A stretch of 64,000 bases of DNA from NCBI RefSeq assembly GCF_009497655.1, contig NZ_CP023317.1, positions 1,021,501 through 1,085,500 on the forward strand, given 5' to 3'. The stretch's first letter is position 1; each line of letters opens with the position of its first letter. Under the pieces are notes generated by a model. That model ran no database searches, was not told the DNA's origin, and saw only the letters and a program-made list of their open reading frames with translations. This DNA comes from Priestia megaterium. Lineage in GTDB: Bacteria > Bacillota > Bacilli > Bacillales > Bacillaceae_H. Positions 63,918 through 64,000 of this stretch are shown one piece after another. The position numbers and the translations under genes are program-made.

Positions 63918-64000
63918 TTAATGCGTAGTCCCACCCGAAACCACAACATCCTCCTCAACTAAAATCGTCGTCTTCACCACACTCAGCAATCCCTCTACAA
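63918..64000 (-). CDS. 3' end of a minus-strand gene (unidentified)
   Basis: On the minus strand the last 27 codons in the window read VEGLLSVVKTTILVEEDVVV.. then SGGTTH and TAA. The frame is open to the window edge and convergent with yjfB across a terminator. Too short to name. Confidence 0.45.
   Translation of the reverse strand, partial: VEGLLSVVKTTILVEEDVVVSGGTTH

Overview
The window comes from a Bacillaceae chromosome, almost certainly Priestia (Bacillus) megaterium or a very close relative. The strongest reason is a glcU-gdh pair whose dehydrogenase reads like the well-known 261-residue B. megaterium glucose dehydrogenase. Low GC, AGGAGG ribosome-binding sites, GTG/TTG starts, a SigD promoter and B. 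subtilis-type gene families agree. Species assignment is recall, not a database search.

Layout. 1-6746: an array of nine tandem paralogs (the first cut by the window edge) for small single-pass membrane proteins of unknown function, plus one decayed copy. 7414-10385: an EAL phosphodiesterase and a PAS-GGDEF diguanylate cyclase. 10409-12712: a one-cysteine HxlR regulator beside glcU-gdh. 12907-15731: a BASS transporter, then a yhjC/yhjB-like symporter pair. 16126-20624: a small conserved protein, the GlnK-GlnL two-component system, gltT with phased GlnL-like boxes in its promoter, and a YfhD-like protein. 21124-26689: cell-wall enzymes (NlpC/P60, amidase, and a SpoIID-domain protein with ten Ig-like repeats). 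26872-30486: an aldo-keto reductase, small proteins and an ArsB-like transporter. 30991-38168: an N-succinylamino-acid racemase operon under an RpiR regulator, divergent from a sigma-54 activator, its -24/-12 promoter, a GABA-type aminotransferase and a symporter. 38299-46906: MFS and RND exporters, sdpRI, a DUF3231 protein, a cupin and small membrane proteins. 47187-54364: a GGDEF-EAL protein, folE, a cysteine-less TrxR-like flavoprotein and a PAS-GGDEF(degenerate)-EAL protein. 54398-60563: a glycosyltransferase behind a c-di-GMP-I riboswitch, a secreted repeat protein and a heparinase-like lyase, together looking like an exopolysaccharide locus. 61037-63791: flagellin interrupted by two group I introns, then two small motility-linked genes.

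The recurrent theme is the motile/sessile switch: four c-di-GMP enzymes, a c-di-GMP riboswitch in front of a polysaccharide synthase, secreted matrix-type proteins, and a flagellin gene controlled by SigD, a consensus CsrA hairpin and RNA splicing. The most striking observation is in flagellin. The two introns deal with unspliced translation in opposite ways. Read-through into intron 1 adds YALAA, the terminus of the E. coli SsrA degradation tag. Read-through into intron 2 supplies a full replacement C-terminus of the same length as the spliced one.

Six copies of a roughly 0.15-0.3 kb structured intergenic repeat are scattered through the window, usually carrying a terminator hairpin and a T run.
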